This document shows positions 6,943 to 15,363 of a stretch of DNA of 43,840 nt, piece by piece; the first letter of the stretch is position 1, and the number at the start of each line of letters is the position of its first letter. The DNA is from Bacteroidales bacterium (GTDB taxonomy: Bacteria; Bacteroidota; Bacteroidia; Bacteroidales; GCA-2711565): NCBI GenBank assembly GCA_028280405.1, contig JANQLW010000037.1:1-43840 (forward strand), given 5' to 3'. The position numbers and the translations under genes are program-made. The notes under the pieces are model-generated. The model worked only from the letters and a program-made list of their open reading frames with translations. It was not told the origin of the DNA and did no database searches.

Positions 6943-8631
6943 TTAGAATTTGATTTTGTCTAGTCCTTGTTCAAATACGATATCAACCGGAATATTTGCA
7001 TTGTTGATACGATCTAAATCATTTTGAAGCATCTCTTTGATAATTCCTTCTTCTTTAATCCATTTTGCAGCTGCTTCATAATCACCATTTCCCTGGATAT
7101 GAAGAATTTCCTGTATAAGAGAAATCATTGCTTTGTTCATTTTATCAAAATTGATGGTATAATAAGCTGTTTTTGCATCTCTGGTAAAAGCACCTTTTTC
7201 AGCAAAATAATTGAAACGCATCATATTCGCTTTTCCATGTGCACTGGCAGCTCCAAAGCGGCTTGAACGGAATATTCCTGCAAAGAAGGTAACAAAGTTG
7301 TCCATTACCTCACCTTCGGTAAGCTCACCCATTTCATAAAGCTTGGTTACAAGGAATAATCCCATAATGTCTGCTTTATTTTCTTCAATTGATGAATATT
7401 TTTCTTTTAAAGCTTGGCGAACAGTACTTTTGCCATCAATGGTATTTTTGATACCCATTGCATGGCCCACTTCGTGGAACATGGTATTTTCAAAGAAAGC
7501 ATCGAATTTAACATGCTTTAATTGTTTTGGGTTGATCAATAATTCGGAAATCGGCATTAAGATTTTGTCGAATTTAGCTTTCATGGCGTTTTTCAGCTGA
7601 AGCTTACGTGAGCCGGACTTAAGGTGAACTCTTTCGTCATTGGGAAGGTTGATAGCAATGGTTTTACTTCCTGCATTACAATCGCCGGCATAATAAATTA
7701 CATCATAAGCATTAATATCCGAATTTACACCCGGAACTTCTTTTTTATATTCCTGTTCTACAGGAAGCATGGTTTGCAGTTTCGGAAGTAAAGCCCCGAA
7801 TTTTGCCAGTTTTTTACTCCAGTCAAGGTCTTTTAATAAGATGAAAGCTTCGTTTGCAGCTTTATATCCGTATAATTGATCTTCATAGTTTTCAATGGGG
7901 CCAACTACAAAGTCAATATTCGAATTCTGCATTTCCATCCATGCGAAATCGCTTTCAAGAAATTCATCTGTTAATAATGCTTTAGCTCTTAGGCTTAAGT
8001 ATTTTTTCAGGCCGGGATCTTCCGCAAGTTCAGCTGCTTCATTCAATAACTGAGCAGCTTTTTCAACTTTGTCTTTATAAGCTTCGTGATACCAAATCAC
8101 TCTTAGCTTTTTGTTTTTATCACGGCGGATAATTGTATAAAGACTGGTTTTGTTCGGATCTTCTAAAGCTTCGAATTCTGCCTTAGTCATGTCAACAGGA
8201 TAGAAATTAGCTCCTAATGGCTTTGCTCCAACTTCTTTAATAAATGAACTGTTTCCGTCTAAACGATCCCAGGGGCCAAAGTTGATTTTCGCAAACTGAC
8301 GGGTCTTTTCATCTGTAATTTTCTTTAAGAAATCATCTTTGTTACCAATGGTTTGTTCCCAAAAAATTTCCTGCATAATATCTGCAATCTCAAATAAAAT
8401 GGGAAGCATTTGTTTTTCTTTATCAGATAAATGGCTGATATCGGAAGTTAACTCAAAAGGGGCATACATTGCCAGGCGGCTTTCAACTGCTTCTTTGGAA
8501 ACCGGGTTGAAAGCTTCAGCTTCCGGAATGTTGGTTTGTTTGCTTAAACAGCAAATACTTTCTTCTTGTTGGCATGCAGTCATAAGTAATGCAATCATAG
8601 CTATTAATGACATCGACAATTTTGTTTTCAT
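6943..8631 (-). CDS. M49 (dipeptidyl peptidase III)-like zinc peptidase lipoprotein
   Basis: A 562-residue protein with lipobox LLMTAC. It has a zincin motif FHEVGHAMG (His386, Glu387, His390) and, about 30 residues on, EENKAD, which corresponds to the EECRAD second motif of peptidase family M49. The five-residue HExGH spacing differs from the six-residue HELLGH of eukaryotic DPP III, as reported for some bacterial relatives. Such proteins are sometimes misannotated as dihydrofolate reductase. Expected role: zinc-dependent release of dipeptides from peptide N-termini, at the cell envelope. It is probably co-transcribed with dcp downstream, so the pair would trim peptides from both ends. Confidence 0.8.
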   Translation of the reverse strand: MKTKLSMSLIAMIALLMTACQQEESICCLSKQTNIPEAEAFNPVSKEAVESRLAMYAPFELTSDISHLSDKEKQMLPILFEIADIMQEIFWEQTIGNKDDFLKKITDEKTRQFAKINFGPWDRLDGNSSFIKEVGAKPLGANFYPVDMTKAEFEALEDPNKTSLYTIIRRDKNKKLRVIWYHEAYKDKVEKAAQLLNEAAELAEDPGLKKYLSLRAKALLTDEFLESDFAWMEMQNSNIDFVVGPIENYEDQLYGYKAANEAFILLKDLDWSKKLAKFGALLPKLQTMLPVEQEYKKEVPGVNSDINAYDVIYYAGDCNAGSKTIAINLPNDERVHLKSGSRKLQLKNAMKAKFDKILMPISELLINPKQLKHVKFDAFFENTMFHEVGHAMGIKNTIDGKSTVRQALKEKYSSIEENKADIMGLFLVTKLYEMGELTEGEVMDNFVTFFAGIFRSSRFGAASAHGKANMMRFNYFAEKGAFTRDAKTAYYTINFDKMNKAMISLIQEILHIQGNGDYEAAAKWIKEEGIIKEMLQNDLDRINNANIPVDIVFEQGLDKIKF

Positions 8632-8709
8632 GATGTATATCGGTTAATTCGTTATTAATAATTCAATTCGGCTTACGAAAATAAGTAATTTTTAATAGAA
8701 AAGTAAGAT

Positions 8710-8806
8710 GATTGAACGATATAGCGGTTCAACGATTTTCAATATTACGATTTAAATCGAAAATAAATCTGATATCTAATATCTGCAATCGCTATATCGT
8801 TCAATC
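8710..8806. repeat. long inverted repeat between the M49-like and MutS-like genes
   Basis: Perfect 17-base arms GATTGAACGATATAGCG (8710-8726) and CGCTATATCGTTCAATC (8790-8806) enclose 63 bases. The right arm touches the stop codon of the MutS-like gene. The interior contains a 26-base copy of a sequence also found upstream of pgk (8728-8753 vs 21011-21036). There is no T-run, so it looks more like a small dispersed intergenic element than a terminator. Confidence 0.65.
8728..8753. repeat. 26-base dispersed repeat, copy A
   Basis: It begins TTCAACGATTTTCAA and ends TTACGATTT. It matches 21011-21036 at 24 of 26 positions, and GCG just upstream is also shared. Both copies lie in non-coding DNA upstream of minus-strand genes (M49-like peptidase here, pgk there). 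Confidence 0.7.
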
Positions 8807-10644
8807 TAAATGGTAATACCCATTTTCTTCATCAGGAAAGTTGCATTCATATTTTGTGATATTCCATCCCGAAGTTTGTAATCAAAATGCAGATTACCAT
8901 CTATGATATCTACTTCAAAGCATTTGTTGGTAATATGATCAGGATAAGTTTTGATAAGCTCTCCTAAAACAAGATCGTGAGTAGCAATAATTCCGGAGGC
9001 ATTTAACCCGATTAATTGTTTGATCAATTGCTGACTTCCGCTTTGCTTGTCTTTGGAATTGGTTCCTTTCAGGATTTCATCCAAAATAATGAATAGTTTC
9101 TTTCCACCATTCAGTAAGTCAATGATGGCTTTGAGTCTTTTCAGTTCCGCGAAAAAATATGACTCATTTTTATCCAGGGAATCTTTGGTCCTTAAGCTGG
9201 TAAAAATTTCTACAGGAGCCCACTTAAAACTTTTTGCACAAACGGAAGAACCCATGGAAGCTAAAATCATATTTACTCCAAGTGTTCTCAGAAAAGTACT
9301 TTTCCCGGCCATATTAGCTCCTGTTATGATTACGAAATCTTTCCAGTCATGAAAACTTACATCATTATCAACTCGCTGAGGTTTTAAGATAAGTGGATGT
9401 CCAAGTTCTTTGGCTTGTATTTCAAAACTCTTTTCACTTATTGATGGAAAAACATTGTCTGGTTGATTATAATGATAGGTTGCTAAAGAGAGCAAAGCAT
9501 CATATTCACTGATCATGTCAAACCATTGTGGTAATAAATGCCCGTATTTCTTTTTCCAAATATCAAGGCGGATACATTGTAATAAATCCCAAAGTAAAAA
9601 CATATTAAGCAAGATTCCTGCAAGCATATTTAAGCGGTTATCAAAAGCTGATGAGATTTTAGACAGGCTCCTTAGAACTTTGCTTGGAGTAATATGATTG
9701 TTATTACCGGATTTAATGCTTTTTAAATATTCTGAATTAAATTCTTTTCTTTCCAGGTGTGCTAATAAACCGGCATATTTTTTCAATAAATCGGTTTTTT
9801 TGCCTAATTGGTTGTAGGTTCGGTTTATCTTTTTGCTATTATGCCATGCCGCTAATAGTGGAAAACATATGTATGTGAAAAAAACAGGTATAGGTATAAT
9901 ATTCGCAATACTTAATCCTAGTAGAATAAAACTTATTGACGGAATAATTATAACCATCATTTTGTTTGCGAAAGTGTTAAAGCCGTTATCTGTATGAACC
10001 CAGTCTTTTATATTTTGTTGATCTTTTTCTTCATCTTTTGTTGAATAACCTAAAAATTGAAATTCCTGTCTCCATTCTGTTTCTGAGCTTATTTCCAGTA
10101 TGGCCTTTTGCTTTTCAATGATCGTTTTATGATTTGTGTTTATCGTTTTAAACCAATTGGCTAACTTCTGTGAACCCAGTAAGGTTGAACATCTGTTAAT
10201 TGCATGATATAAAGAATTTTTCCCAAAGAGGTCAAGATCATCAGCAAAAGGATGATCGGCTTGTTGGAATTCTGCTCCATCTTTAAAAGCCGAATAATTT
10301 CCTGAAAGGAATTTTGCTTCAGCATGGTTAATTTTTAACAGGGTTTCAGCGCGATATTTTTGCTTATGTATTTTATTATGATAGTAAACAATGTATCCGA
10401 AAATCATCACAAATGCAGAGGATGATATAATAACAGCTGTAGAAGATATGGTAGCGGTATAATAAATAAGAATAAAACCGATAATAAAGCTGATAATTCG
10501 AATCCCGGAAATTTTATTGGCCCTCTCTTTAAGTTTCTCAAATGATTTTGAAAACTCTTGAATTCTGGATTGGTAATATTCTTGGGGTGAAGCAGTCATC
10601 TTAATTTTTTTCAAAAGTAATGAATCCTCCATAGGAACATACAT
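8806..10644 (-). CDS. membrane-associated MutS-like ATPase
   Basis: A 612-residue protein whose C-terminal third is the MutS ABC-type ATPase domain: Walker A GANMAGKST, Walker B LFIILDEILKGTNS, and the helix ending IATHDLVLGEL. The N-terminal half lacks the mismatch-binding domain and instead has hydrophobic segments (around residues 50-95, and 240-265), as in the Bacteroidetes MutS-related family of this length. It is therefore not MutS1 or MutS2. The DNA role is unproven and membrane association is inferred from hydrophobicity. The first Met gives MYVPMEDSL; later starts such as the Met before TASPQEYY are possible. It lies nine bases after the CYTH gene. Confidence 0.85.
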   Translation of the reverse strand: MYVPMEDSLLLKKIKMTASPQEYYQSRIQEFSKSFEKLKERANKISGIRIISFIIGFILIYYTATISSTAVIISSSAFVMIFGYIVYYHNKIHKQKYRAETLLKINHAEAKFLSGNYSAFKDGAEFQQADHPFADDLDLFGKNSLYHAINRCSTLLGSQKLANWFKTINTNHKTIIEKQKAILEISSETEWRQEFQFLGYSTKDEEKDQQNIKDWVHTDNGFNTFANKMMVIIIPSISFILLGLSIANIIPIPVFFTYICFPLLAAWHNSKKINRTYNQLGKKTDLLKKYAGLLAHLERKEFNSEYLKSIKSGNNNHITPSKVLRSLSKISSAFDNRLNMLAGILLNMFLLWDLLQCIRLDIWKKKYGHLLPQWFDMISEYDALLSLATYHYNQPDNVFPSISEKSFEIQAKELGHPLILKPQRVDNDVSFHDWKDFVIITGANMAGKSTFLRTLGVNMILASMGSSVCAKSFKWAPVEIFTSLRTKDSLDKNESYFFAELKRLKAIIDLLNGGKKLFIILDEILKGTNSKDKQSGSQQLIKQLIGLNASGIIATHDLVLGELIKTYPDHITNKCFEVDIIDGNLHFDYKLRDGISQNMNATFLMKKMGITI

Positions 10645-10653
10645 TAAAAAATG

Positions 10654-11133
10654 TTAAAGCTTTAGCCATTGTTTAAAGGGTTCTGAGGCCAGATTAATAT
10701 TTAAATATTTTGTGTTATGAGTAACTTCTTCTCCGATCCATTCAGGTTTTTTGAAAGCTATATTCTTTTCTGAAAGCTCTATTTCACACAAAACAAGGCC
10801 ATCGTTTGTTCCTTCAAAAATATCAATTTCCCATAAATTTCCTTCATATAGATATTCATATCTGATTTTTTCAACAGATGGGCAATCCTTAAATTCTTTT
10901 TTCATTTCCAATAGATCTGTCAAAGGAATTTCATATTCGAACTCTTTTCGGGATAGCGGGTTATTTCCGATTTTAATGGTTATATATGCTTTTTCTCCTT
11001 TTTGGCGAATTCGCAGAGATCTGTTTTTTTTATTTACCAAATAAGCCTGCCAGATTTTGATCCCCTTTTTAGGTAAAGCTTCCTTTAAAAATTTATCGTT
11101 CACAAGAAATTTTCTTTCTATTTCAATATTCAT
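10654..11133 (-). CDS. CYTH domain protein (class IV adenylate cyclase / triphosphatase superfamily)
   Basis: A 159-residue single-domain protein beginning with the signature IEIERKFLV (the ExExK motif that places phosphate-binding residues on the first strand). Further basic and acidic strands follow: SLRIRQKGEKAYITIK, KEFEYEIP, WEIDIFEG and CEIEL, typical of the triphosphate tunnel fold. Bacterial single-domain members of this size often hydrolyse inorganic tripolyphosphate; the actual substrate cannot be read from sequence. It is first in a likely two-gene unit with the MutS-like gene. Confidence 0.9.
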   Translation of the reverse strand: MNIEIERKFLVNDKFLKEALPKKGIKIWQAYLVNKKNRSLRIRQKGEKAYITIKIGNNPLSRKEFEYEIPLTDLLEMKKEFKDCPSVEKIRYEYLYEGNLWEIDIFEGTNDGLVLCEIELSEKNIAFKKPEWIGEEVTHNTKYLNINLASEPFKQWLKL

Positions 11134-11648
11134 TTTTTAAAAATAGTGATAAAAAAATACATGATGATATTATATTTTTAACAATATTTCTTTCACCCAT
11201 TTTTTAACTTTTTGTATCTTCTATATAAATGAAATATAAATTTAATTATTCGTAATAGCTATATTATAAAGGTTCCTATATAATTTTGATGCATAAATAT
11301 TTTAATTTATAATTGGTAAAAATGAAATGTTCATGATAAAATAATTATAATTTTAAGACACACGTGCATGATTATTTTATCATGGGTAAGTGCCGTTTAG
11401 CATTTGAAAAATAAACAGGTGAAAATAAAGTTTTTGTTAAGGTTTCTTAAAAGTAATTATTTTATGGTTACTTATATTTCTATTTTAGAATTAATAAATA
11501 CTCCCTAAATATTAAGTACAAATTTGTATTCATCTGAATACATTTAAAATATCACATTTATTAATTATCTAATTCTCAAAAATTATGAGTAATTTTTTTA
11601 AAACAAATAGTAAGTTCCATCTGACAGTTGAAAAATAAAAATAAATAG
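11134..11648. other. 515-base AT-rich intergenic region
   Basis: A divergent region between the CYTH gene (minus) and the thioredoxin-DUF1573 gene (plus). I see no credible ORF longer than about 20 codons and no tRNA-like structure. It contains one good inverted repeat (11332-11384). It must carry promoters for both flanking genes, but I cannot place them with confidence. Confidence 0.5.
11332..11384. promoter_or_regulatory. inverted repeat in the 515-base intergenic region
   Basis: Arms CATGATAAAATAATTAT (11332-11348) and ATGATTATTTTATCATG (11368-11384) pair at 16 of 17 positions around a 19-base loop containing CACGTG. There is no T-run. It could be an operator or the stem of a structured 5' leader. 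Confidence 0.45.
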
Positions 11649-12698
11649 ATGAAAAAAATCTTATTTATATTATCTATTTCTGTCCTGTTTTTTTCATGTA
11701 ATAAAATTGAATTTTTCCAAAGCCCGGTAGAGGAGTTGTTTCAAAAAGCCAAACGTGAAAAAAAGAATGTTTGCCTTATCGTAGGAAATAAGGAATGTCC
11801 AAGATGTGAACTGTTAATTTCCGACATGAACAAAAATCGAAATGCAAAAATAGTTTTGAAAGAAGGTTATTTCTGTGGTAAAGTAAATATGGATGGATAT
11901 TGGGGTAAAGATATTTCTTTGATTACCGGATGCCGCTTTTTCCCATATACCTGTTTTTTTGATGCGGATGGGACACTGAAAAGTCTCCGGATAGGTTCTG
12001 AGAAATTTGATTTTAATCATATTCAGAAACATCGTATGGATCCTTTTCATTTCCAGGAATTATTTCAATTACCGATCTCACCCGATCAGTATAAACAGAT
12101 GATCTCGTATAATATGAAGTGTCATCTAAAATTATTGGGAACCAAAGAGGATAAGAATTTAAAAGAAGCCTTTGAATTAATTGAGGCCTCCATAAACATT
12201 TTGCCCACTTGTTATAATCTTTATAAAGCGGCCGTAATTTCAATGGCATTGAATGATACTTTACAATTTACGGAATATAAAAAAAGATATAAAGAGAACT
12301 ATACGTATGAAGACAGTTTTTTATATGCCGGTTTAACTGCGAAACTCGGAATCGTATATGATGGAATTTTGAAATCAAAAAAAGTGGTACCAACCAAAAT
12401 TAATTTTTCGCCTCTTATCTTACAATGTGATACGATTAAAACAAAAACGGACTATAAGTTTAACTATAAAGTAAGGAATAATAGTGATAAGCCTTTGGTA
12501 ATCAGATTAGCCCGGCATTCCTGTGATTGCATGGATATTGAATGGACTAAAGAACCCATAATGCCCCGGAAGATTGGAAATGTTTCCGGTGTATTTCATG
12601 CAAAGAAAAAGGGACGTTTTAGAAAACAAATATTTGTGCATGTTGATTCAAATGTAAAACCGATGTATATACTCGTTATAGAAGGAGTTGTTGTTTAA
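11649..12698 (+). CDS. thioredoxin-fold lipoprotein with C-terminal DUF1573 domain
   Basis: A 349-residue protein with lipobox LFFSC (Cys17). Residues about 25-125 look thioredoxin-like: VEELFQKAKREKKNVCLIV leads to a CPRC pair (Cys50, Cys53), followed by GYFCGKVNMDG and FPYTCFFDADG. A helical middle region follows. Residues about 245-349 look like DUF1573, an immunoglobulin-like domain: YKVRNNSDKPLVI, SCDCMDIEW, and a final strand. This layout is common among Bacteroidetes exported redox proteins. It stands just upstream of the second complete peptide/propeller/thioredoxin module on the same strand and is likely functionally linked to it. Confidence 0.75.
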   Translation: MKKILFILSISVLFFSCNKIEFFQSPVEELFQKAKREKKNVCLIVGNKECPRCELLISDMNKNRNAKIVLKEGYFCGKVNMDGYWGKDISLITGCRFFPYTCFFDADGTLKSLRIGSEKFDFNHIQKHRMDPFHFQELFQLPISPDQYKQMISYNMKCHLKLLGTKEDKNLKEAFELIEASINILPTCYNLYKAAVISMALNDTLQFTEYKKRYKENYTYEDSFLYAGLTAKLGIVYDGILKSKKVVPTKINFSPLILQCDTIKTKTDYKFNYKVRNNSDKPLVIRLARHSCDCMDIEWTKEPIMPRKIGNVSGVFHAKKKGRFRKQIFVHVDSNVKPMYILVIEGVVV

Positions 12699-12814
12699 TA
12701 TTTATTTTAACAGAGAAAGGAGGTTGTTATGGGGCCTTAAACCGAAAATCTGTATTATAATTCATATAAAGTCAATGAACAATCAATTTTAAAACAATTA
12801 AAAAAATAGAAATA

Positions 12815-13093
12815 ATGAAAAAAGTAATTTTAGTATTAACAGTAATTGTTTTTAGTTTAACAGTATATGTTTATGGAAGTTCATATCCACCAGAATGTGG
12901 GCCGGGTGCAGAACATTTTCTTTGCCCTACAGGGTTTCATTGTGTACTTCCTCAGGGAATATGTGTTCCTCAAGGATATTATTATAAAACTATAGAACAA
13001 TGTCCTAATGGATGGCAGAATGTAACTAGATGTGTTTATAATTATCAAAGAGAACGGTGTTATCCGGAAGAACAAGAATTTTGTGTCCCTTAA
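12815..13093 (+). CDS. secreted cysteine-rich small protein (module 3 peptide)
   Basis: A 92-residue protein with a signal peptide (MKKVILVLTVIVFSL through VYVYG) and a mature part of about 70 residues with eight cysteines. The first four are spaced C-x8-C-x5-C-x6-C followed by V, with CPTGFHC matching CAAGLTC in the module 1 protein, so the two are probably distant homologues. A tight hairpin follows, then propeller and thioredoxin genes. Likely exported and disulfide-bonded; the function is unknown. The cysteine pattern recalls small knotted domains, but I cannot assign a family. Confidence 0.75.
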   Translation: MKKVILVLTVIVFSLTVYVYGSSYPPECGPGAEHFLCPTGFHCVLPQGICVPQGYYYKTIEQCPNGWQNVTRCVYNYQRERCYPEEQEFCVP

Positions 13094-13113
13094 GTCTTAT
13101 CTTTAATTAAATA

Positions 13114-13142
13114 TGAAGTCTGGTACTTAGTATCAGACTTCA
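13114..13142 (+). promoter_or_regulatory. hairpin between peptide and propeller genes (module 3)
   Basis: Arms TGAAGTCTGGTA (13114-13125) and TATCAGACTTCA (13131-13142) with one G-U pair and a five-base loop. It lies 21 bases after the peptide stop codon and 27 before the propeller ATG, the counterpart of 445-481. No T-run follows, so transcript stabilisation or processing is as likely as termination. Confidence 0.6.
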
Positions 13143-13169
13143 AAAGAATTAATAATTAAAAAGTAACCA

Positions 13170-14387
13170 ATGAAAAACATTTTAATATTATATTACATAT
13201 TCATTTTAATTTTTATTTCTAGTTGTAATAGAAGACAGCAAAACCTGCAATCTGTCAAATATAAAGTTAGTACAATAAAAATTCCAGAGGAATTATCAAG
13301 TGAGTTACCATTAAAATCAATTGCTTCAGGAATAAAATATGTTTTGTTAGAAACAAAAGGCAATAACCTCATAAGTACACCAGAGAAAATATTATTTAAA
13401 GAAAACAGGATTTTTCTATCTGATTCAAAAGTAAATAGTTTATTGGTTTTTAATTCTAATGGAAAATTTTTATTCCAAAAAAATAATATTGGAAAAGGGC
13501 CTGAAGATCATATGGTTATTTCAGATTTTTTTGTGGATACAATAAATCATGTTGTTGAATTAATAGACCCAGGAAATATTAGATTAATAAAAATGGACTT
13601 AAACGGTAAGTTTATTTCTAATCACAAATATCCATTTTCATCAAACAGTTTCGCTAAATTTAGAAGTGGAAATTATCTATTTTACTCAAGTTATGCAATA
13701 GATATAAATAAACCATACTATAAAATTGGGATTTTTGATAAAAATTTTAATCTACTTCATAATTTATTTCCTATTGAAAACAGCTCTAATATTAACGCAA
13801 GCATACCTAATGCGTTAACAGAATTTAAAGATGGCTTTAACTTGAATGTCTTTTTTTGTGATACTGTGTATTATGTTAATGAGTATGAATTAAAGGCAAA
13901 ATACTACATTGATTTTGGAAAATTTAAGATTAAAGAAGAGGATCGTAATTCAATAAATCTTGCATATAAAAAAGGTAAAGGCAATTCAAAAATGTTAAAT
14001 GATTTAACTTTAAATCATGCTAGTGCTGTTTGTAAATTTTTTGAAAGTGAAGGTGTTTGTAATTTTCAATTTCAACGTTTTAGAATAATATACAAAGCTT
14101 TTTATTGCAAATCCACAACTATGTTAAAATGTGCTAATAATATAATAAATGATATTGATAACGGTTTATTTGGAACCCCGGTTGGTATTAGTGAGCAGGA
14201 TGAATTGGTTACCTTAATTTATCCATATGATTTATTGGATCATTTGGAAGAAATGAAAAAAAATACAAAAACTGAAAAATGGGAAATATTAAAAAAAGGG
14301 AAAATGAAAAATTTACTTTCTATAGCAGCTAAATTAAAGAATATGGATAATCCTGTTTTGATGTTTATAAAGCTTAAAGATTTTTAG
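13170..14387 (+). CDS. 6-bladed beta-propeller lipoprotein (module 3)
   Basis: A 405-residue protein with lipobox IFISSC. Blade-like segments include RIFLSDSKVNSLLVF, NGKFLFQ, the loop GKGPEDH in the position of GKGPGEY in the 529-1650 protein, and HVVELIDPGNIRLIKMD. It shares the N-terminal phrase KYVLLETKG with the KYIPLETRE of module 1, so the two are homologues of the same propeller subfamily. The C-terminus has a lysine-rich helix. Three bases separate it from the next gene. It is presumed to be a lipid-anchored binding protein; its ligand is not known. Confidence 0.85.
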   Translation: MKNILILYYIFILIFISSCNRRQQNLQSVKYKVSTIKIPEELSSELPLKSIASGIKYVLLETKGNNLISTPEKILFKENRIFLSDSKVNSLLVFNSNGKFLFQKNNIGKGPEDHMVISDFFVDTINHVVELIDPGNIRLIKMDLNGKFISNHKYPFSSNSFAKFRSGNYLFYSSYAIDINKPYYKIGIFDKNFNLLHNLFPIENSSNINASIPNALTEFKDGFNLNVFFCDTVYYVNEYELKAKYYIDFGKFKIKEEDRNSINLAYKKGKGNSKMLNDLTLNHASAVCKFFESEGVCNFQFQRFRIIYKAFYCKSTTMLKCANNIINDIDNGLFGTPVGISEQDELVTLIYPYDLLDHLEEMKKNTKTEKWEILKKGKMKNLLSIAAKLKNMDNPVLMFIKLKDF

Positions 14388-14390
14388 AAT

Positions 14391-15002
14391 ATGAAGAAGA
14401 ATTTAGTTTATATATTGTTTTGCCTTTCTCTTTTTGCTTTAATTGCAGTCCTTTTTAGTAATAATAAAAAATATGAAAAACAGTTCATAATTCAAGACAA
14501 AGAAAAAAAACAATTGACTTCATATTTATGGACATTTAAGGAATCCATTAACCATTCATATCAGTGCTATCAGAAAAGGCTACCAAATATTTCTTTAAAA
14601 GATAGTGAAGAGAATACTTATTGCTTAAGAGATGTTATAGGAGGAAATGACAAATTAATATTTGTTACAACAGAACTAAACTGTGAACCATGTATCAATT
14701 TAGGAATAGAAAATTTAAAAAAATTTATTAATAAAGTTGGAGGAGATAGGGTAATAGTGCTTTCATCTTATAAAAATTTTCGTGATTTTTATAGTTTTGA
14801 TAGGATGACTAAACTTAGTTGTAAAGTTTTCAACATTGAAGAAGGAGCCTTAAACCTGCCTGTTGATAAATTAAATATGCCTTACATGTTCAAAGCATTA
14901 TCGTCAATGCATCTACAATATGTGTTTGTTCCTATTAAGGGTTTTGATTATCCAACATTGGATTATTATAATTTCATGATTCAAGAATTTATCAAAGAAT
15001 AA
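14391..15002 (+). CDS. membrane-anchored thioredoxin-like protein (module 3)
   Basis: A 203-residue protein with one N-terminal membrane segment (about residues 5-22) and an exported thioredoxin-like domain. The strand KLIFVTTELN leads into CEPC (Cys98, Cys101). The order and spacing match the 1654-2253 protein (KLIFYC, then CREC). The end carries the strand LQYVFVPIKGFDYP followed by a final helix. It is the last gene of the module and is closely coupled to the propeller gene. Redox action on the secreted cysteine-rich peptide is the natural hypothesis. Confidence 0.7.
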   Translation: MKKNLVYILFCLSLFALIAVLFSNNKKYEKQFIIQDKEKKQLTSYLWTFKESINHSYQCYQKRLPNISLKDSEENTYCLRDVIGGNDKLIFVTTELNCEPCINLGIENLKKFINKVGGDRVIVLSSYKNFRDFYSFDRMTKLSCKVFNIEEGALNLPVDKLNMPYMFKALSSMHLQYVFVPIKGFDYPTLDYYNFMIQEFIKE

Positions 15003-15036
15003 AATTTAGCACCCACTTTTGAAAATTTTTTTAACA

Positions 15037-15070
15037 ATTGGCATCTTATGAATATTCATAAGATACCAAT
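15037..15070 (+). terminator. palindrome after module 3, possible terminator
   Basis: Arms ATTGGCATCTTATGAAT and ATTCATAAGATACCAAT pair at 16 of 17 positions with essentially no spacer. It begins 35 bases after the stop of the thioredoxin-like gene. No T-run follows, so it is either an RNA 3'-end structure or a protein-binding palindrome. Confidence 0.45.
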
Positions 15071-15240
15071 CGTATGTTTTAATAACTTCAATTGCAAAAG
15101 CAATAAAATAAAATCTCAAATCAAATTTTTGAAAGTTTTCTTCAAAAGTAAGGTAGACTTTTTTTCAATTCTGGTATTAATAAATATACAGAGTCACTCT
15201 CTGTTATCATTTAGTTTAAATATCTGTTATTGGAAATTCT

Positions 15241-15291
15241 GAGGTGGTAAACTATAGGAAGGGGAGCCCATAGCTTTTAATTCAGCATTCC
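15241..15291. repeat. degenerate dispersed repeat, copy A
   Basis: Loosely similar to 43722-43770. Shared elements in order are GAGG..GTAAA, AGGGGA, CCCATAGC, and AATT.AGC.TTCC, with small indels. Both copies are intergenic. Confidence 0.35.
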
Positions 15292-15328
15292 AAATCAACA
15301 TCTTTCACAAAGGAAGGAAGAACAGATA

Positions 15329-15359
15329 AAAAAAGTCCCGAATTTTTCGGGACTTTTTT
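15329..15359. terminator. bidirectional terminator
   Basis: Perfect 14-base arms AAAAAAGTCCCGAA (15329-15342) and TTCGGGACTTTTTT (15346-15359) with a three-base loop. A and T runs at the outer ends make it work in both directions. It is placed between the convergent module 3 genes and the guanylyltransferase gene, whose stop lies within five bases. Confidence 0.9.
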
Positions 15360-15363
15360 GCTA

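Larger units (their letters stand above)
15003..15363. other. 361-base intergenic region with two palindromes and a repeat
   Basis: It lies between the convergent thioredoxin-like gene and the guanylyltransferase gene. It holds a 34-base palindrome just after the stop (15037-15070), a degenerate copy of a sequence also found at the right edge of the window (15241-15291), and a bidirectional terminator (15329-15359). A 64-codon frame at 15048-15242 has no convincing start, domain or context and I do not accept it. Confidence 0.55.

Noticed and set aside
15048..15242. 64-codon ORF after module 3
   Set aside because: Starts inside a palindrome, has no signal peptide, domain or ribosome site, and composition looks non-coding.
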